From an uncultured Fibrobacter sp. (GTDB lineage: Bacteria > Fibrobacterota > Fibrobacteria > Fibrobacterales > Fibrobacteraceae), in the NCBI GenBank assembly GCA_934691725.1, contig CAKUTF010000022.1, forward strand, positions 1 through 44,312: a stretch of DNA of 44,312 nucleotides. Reading direction: 5' to 3'. The position numbers and the translations under genes are program-made. The notes under the pieces were generated by a model. It was not told the origin of the DNA. It searched no databases and was given only the letters and a program-made list of their open reading frames with translations. Positions 42,968 to 44,312 of the stretch are shown here, in pieces; positions within the stretch are counted from its first letter, which is position 1; each line of letters begins with the position of its first letter.

Positions 42968-43150
42968 GGCTTCTGCGAACCGGACTGCCCTGTCTGAACA
43001 GCAAGGAAACAAATAAGGCCGAGAATTTTTCTCAGCCTTTCGATTGTAGATTTTCTTGGACTTGACGATTCGTTCCCGAAACTTCCGTCCGTTTTCGGTT
43101 TCTTCGATTCGCAGCCTTCGCTGCGCCTTTGTTTCCTTGTATTCATTCAT
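42866..43150 (-). CDS. ArfA-like small basic protein with terminator hairpin in frame
   Basis: From ATG 43150 the frame starts MNEYKETKAQRRLRIEETEN and continues GRKFRERIVKSKKIYNRKAE. The second half resembles ArfA, which rescues ribosomes stalled on mRNA without a stop: F-R-x-R, K-x-K-K and Y-x-R-K fall in the same order as in ArfA (FRQRVEKNKK, then YMRKGK). At codons 38-46 a terminator-like hairpin is present, so most transcripts would end inside the frame without a stop, as in arfA, where this makes a truncated active protein when tmRNA fails. The remaining codons down to 42866 overlap the sigma-54 gene and probably do not matter. The identification rests on motif and gene structure only. 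Confidence 0.55.
   Translation of the reverse strand: MNEYKETKAQRRLRIEETENGRKFRERIVKSKKIYNRKAEKNSRPYLFPCCSDRAVRFAEALDFDLVVLELSPERCPADPEAFRNFGLVALADV
43015..43039 (-). terminator. Terminator-like hairpin inside the ArfA-like frame
   Basis: On the minus strand AAGGCTGAGAA, AAA, TTCTCGGCCTT gives an 11-bp stem with one U-G pair, followed by ATTTGTTTCC. On the plus strand the same position is a C-A mismatch, so the structure favours the minus-strand RNA. It may also end the sigma-54 operon. Confidence 0.6.
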
Positions 43151-43157
43151 GGCCAAA

Positions 43158-43186
43158 ATATTAGCCAAAAATCCGCGCCGCGTAAA
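43158..43186 (-). promoter_or_regulatory. Promoter of the ArfA-like gene, predicted leaderless
   Basis: TTTACG (-35), exactly 17 bp, TAATAT (-10, 43158-43163), then 7 nt to ATG 43150. Transcription should start at or next to the ATG; no ribosome site is present. Confidence 0.6.
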
Positions 43187-43192
43187 GAGGGC

Positions 43193-43226
43193 AAAAAAAA
43201 TAACAGCCGGAAAAACTCCGACTGTT
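43193..43226 (-). terminator. Terminator of rplU-rpmA
   Basis: On the minus strand AACAGTCGGA and TCCGGCTGTT pair over 10 bp with one U-G, followed by ATTTTTTTTG. The other strand would have a C-A mismatch. Confidence 0.85.
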
Positions 43227-43246
43227 AAAATCGCGGAAAAAGCCGC

Positions 43247-43501
43247 TTACGACTCCGGATAGACCGAAACCTTCTGGGCGCCCGCATTCTGTTCGAACTT
43301 CACCTTGCCGTCAACGAGGGCGAACAGGGTAAAATCCTTGCCCATGCCGACGTTTACGCCCGGGTGGAAGTGGGAACCGCGCTGGCGGACGATGATACCG
43401 CCGGCCTTGATGGTTTCGCCGCCGTATTTCTTGACGCCGAGATATTTCGGGTTGGAATCGCGTCCGTTACGAACGGAGCCTTGACCTTTCTTGTGAGCCA
43501 T
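43247..43501 (-). CDS. rpmA: 50S ribosomal protein L27
   Basis: An 84-residue protein of normal length, starting MAHKKGQGSVRNGRDSNPKY with GGIIVRQRGSHFHPG and GKDFTLFALVDGKVKF. The N-terminus reaches the peptidyl-transferase centre of the 50S subunit. It starts directly with MAHKKG, without the cleaved extension seen in Firmicutes. It is 3 nt downstream of rplU in the usual order and is followed by a terminator. GAGG lies just upstream of ATG 43501, in the end of rplU. Confidence 0.98.
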   Translation of the reverse strand: MAHKKGQGSVRNGRDSNPKYLGVKKYGGETIKAGGIIVRQRGSHFHPGVNVGMGKDFTLFALVDGKVKFEQNAGAQKVSVYPES

Positions 43502-43504
43502 TGT

Positions 43505-43993
43505 TTAAGCCTCCTTCGACTTGCGGATGGAATTCTTCTTGACCTTGGCAGGCTTCGGAAGACCTTGGGCGATCTTTTCCTTGCGGGTCAGAGGAACGTT
43601 CTGGACCTTCTGGGCGGCAAGGGCCTTGATGCGGGCGCGGTTGCGTTCGACAATCTTCGGATCGACGACTTCGGATTCTGCTCCGGCATGAAGTTCCGTG
43701 ACAAGCACTTCCGTATAGCCCTGACGATGGCCGTTACGACGGACGTAACGGGTGCGACGCTTCTTCTTGAAGACGATAATCGTGTCTTCCTTGTCGTGGG
43801 CGAGGACTTCGACCTTGACGGAAGCGTCATTCAGGACAGGGGTGCCGACCTTGACTTCCTTTCCGTTGGAGAAAAGAAGGACGGACTTGAGCTCCAGAGA
43901 AGATCCGACAGCAGCATCGACGCTCGGGACTTTGTAAGTCTTGCCGACTTCGACTTTGTACTGGAAACCACCTGTTTCAACAATAGAATACAT
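43505..43993 (-). CDS. rplU: 50S ribosomal protein L21 with C-terminal extension
   Basis: About 162 residues from ATG 43993, with AGGA 5 nt upstream; an in-frame start 12 codons earlier is ignored because it lacks a site. The L21 core, residues 1-105, has MYSIVETGGFQYKVEVGKTY, VKVEVLAHDKEDTIIVFKKK and RNGHRQGYTEVLVTEL, and binds 23S rRNA. Typical L21 ends at ~103 residues; here ~57 more follow, rich in Lys, Arg and Ala (VERNRARIKALAAQKV, PKPAKVKKNSIRKSKEA). The extension may touch rRNA or be lineage-specific. It is the first gene of the rplU-rpmA operon. Confidence 0.95.
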   Translation of the reverse strand: MYSIVETGGFQYKVEVGKTYKVPSVDAAVGSSLELKSVLLFSNGKEVKVGTPVLNDASVKVEVLAHDKEDTIIVFKKKRRTRYVRRNGHRQGYTEVLVTELHAGAESEVVDPKIVERNRARIKALAAQKVQNVPLTRKEKIAQGLPKPAKVKKNSIRKSKEA

Positions 43994-44028
43994 AATATTC
44001 CTTTTTTTAGGTTTGCTGTGGGATTCCA

Positions 44029-44034
44029 AATATA
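44029..44034 (-). promoter_or_regulatory. rplU promoter -10 (TATATTTGG type)
   Basis: On the minus strand TTTTCTATATTTGGAATCC precedes rplU by about 40 nt. The same word, with one extra A, is on the plus strand at about 3923-3943. TATATTTG also fits the Bacteroidota-like TAnnTTTG form; no good -35 is seen. Confidence 0.45.
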
Positions 44035-44236
44035 GAAAAGATTTCGGATTTTTGGAGGGAAACTTTTTCTTTTTTGGGAATTAGAGTTTAGAACCGCGGA
44101 CGTCTAAGGGAATGAGCAATGAGAAATAAGAAATGAGAAATTGATCTGCGAACGTCTAGGTTTAGGGATGAGGGAATAGGGATTAGTCCGCGGATGTTTA
44201 AGCTTTTTGGAAACGGTACGAGGGACACAGTACAAT

Positions 44237-44262
44237 GTCATTCCCCGGCTTGACCGGGGAAT
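44237..44262 (-). repeat. Dispersed palindromic repeat, copy 4
   Basis: On the minus strand ATTCCCCGG, TCAAG, CCGGGGAAT, then GAC. The 9-bp stem is perfect. Confidence 0.75.
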
Positions 44263-44278
44263 CCCTTTGTGTCTGGAG

Positions 44279-44305
44279 ATTATCGGATCAAGTCCGATAA
44301 TGACA
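44279..44305 (+). repeat. Dispersed palindromic repeat, copy 5 (different stem)
   Basis: ATTATCGGA, TCAAG, TCCGATAAT, then GACA. The loop and GACA end match the other copies but the stem is different and still perfectly paired. Confidence 0.7.
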
Positions 44306-44312
44306 GTTTAGC

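Larger units (their letters stand above)
44035..44312. other. Repeat-rich intergenic region at the right edge
   Basis: Heptamer-period text (ATGAGCA, ATGAGAA, ATAAGAA, ATGAGAA near 44112-44140) and two palindromic repeats at 44237 and 44279. I see no gene up to the edge. Confidence 0.6.

Noticed and set aside
42964..43146. 60-codon minus-strand frame overlapping the ArfA-like gene
   Set aside because: It is in another frame, Ser/Arg-rich and lacks motifs; the 43150 frame has the ArfA-like pattern.

Overview
The window looks like a chromosomal segment of a Fibrobacter-type (Fibrobacterota, rumen or gut cellulolytic) bacterium. This is an inference from content: two adjacent, very large secreted family 9 glycoside hydrolases with basic C-terminal tails, a serine-rich lipoprotein, BspA/DUF285 repeat proteins, a DUF5683 envelope protein, and intergenic DNA full of short repeats. 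No rRNA or tRNA gene was recognised. Housekeeping anchors are cinA-recA and rplU-rpmA.

Layout. 1-3762 (-) is the start of a secreted cadherin/Calx-beta adhesin that runs off the left edge. 4075-4701 (+) is a CobC-like phosphatase. From 18003 down to 5378 every gene is on the minus strand with short gaps. That run begins with a RiPP cassette: an amidohydrolase, a 41-residue precursor peptide at 16974-17099, a zinc-ribbon protein, and a radical SAM/SPASM maturase with a PqqD-like N-terminus. A DUF285 protein built of eight 24-residue repeats follows, then small genes, three ~500-residue proteins that each join two Api92-like (DUF1281) domains to a DUF285 tail, four short DUF285-only relatives, an M15-type peptidase and two related small secreted proteins. 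18600-20391 (-) is an RloA/RloB (AbiL-like) defence pair; rloB is frameshifted in an A8 run and a perfect 23-bp palindrome lies just upstream of rloA. 21137-22096 (-) is a DUF5683 protein. 22229-24655 (+) is cinA-recA, with the recA promoter inside the end of cinA. 25058-26200 (-) is a lipoprotein, divergent from the two GH9 enzymes at 26275-38832 (+). 38932-42967 (+) is a three-gene signalling operon: 7TM histidine kinase, single-domain receiver and sigma-54 activator. On the minus strand at the right end are rplU, rpmA and a small basic protein resembling ribosome-rescue factor ArfA, whose gene has a terminator-like hairpin inside its reading frame.

How the parts work together. The GH9 enzymes, lipoprotein and adhesin fit plant-fibre attachment and hydrolysis. 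The RiPP cassette should make a modified Cys-containing peptide. RloAB is a predicted phage-defence module. The DUF285/Api92 array looks like an expanding, recombining family without signal peptides, of unknown function.

Non-coding DNA. Several long intergenic stretches are made of degenerate 7-bp units, one of them a clean array of 29 heptamers. They also hold a dispersed palindromic repeat with a TCAAG loop. All statements come from reading the sequence; no database search or folding program was run.
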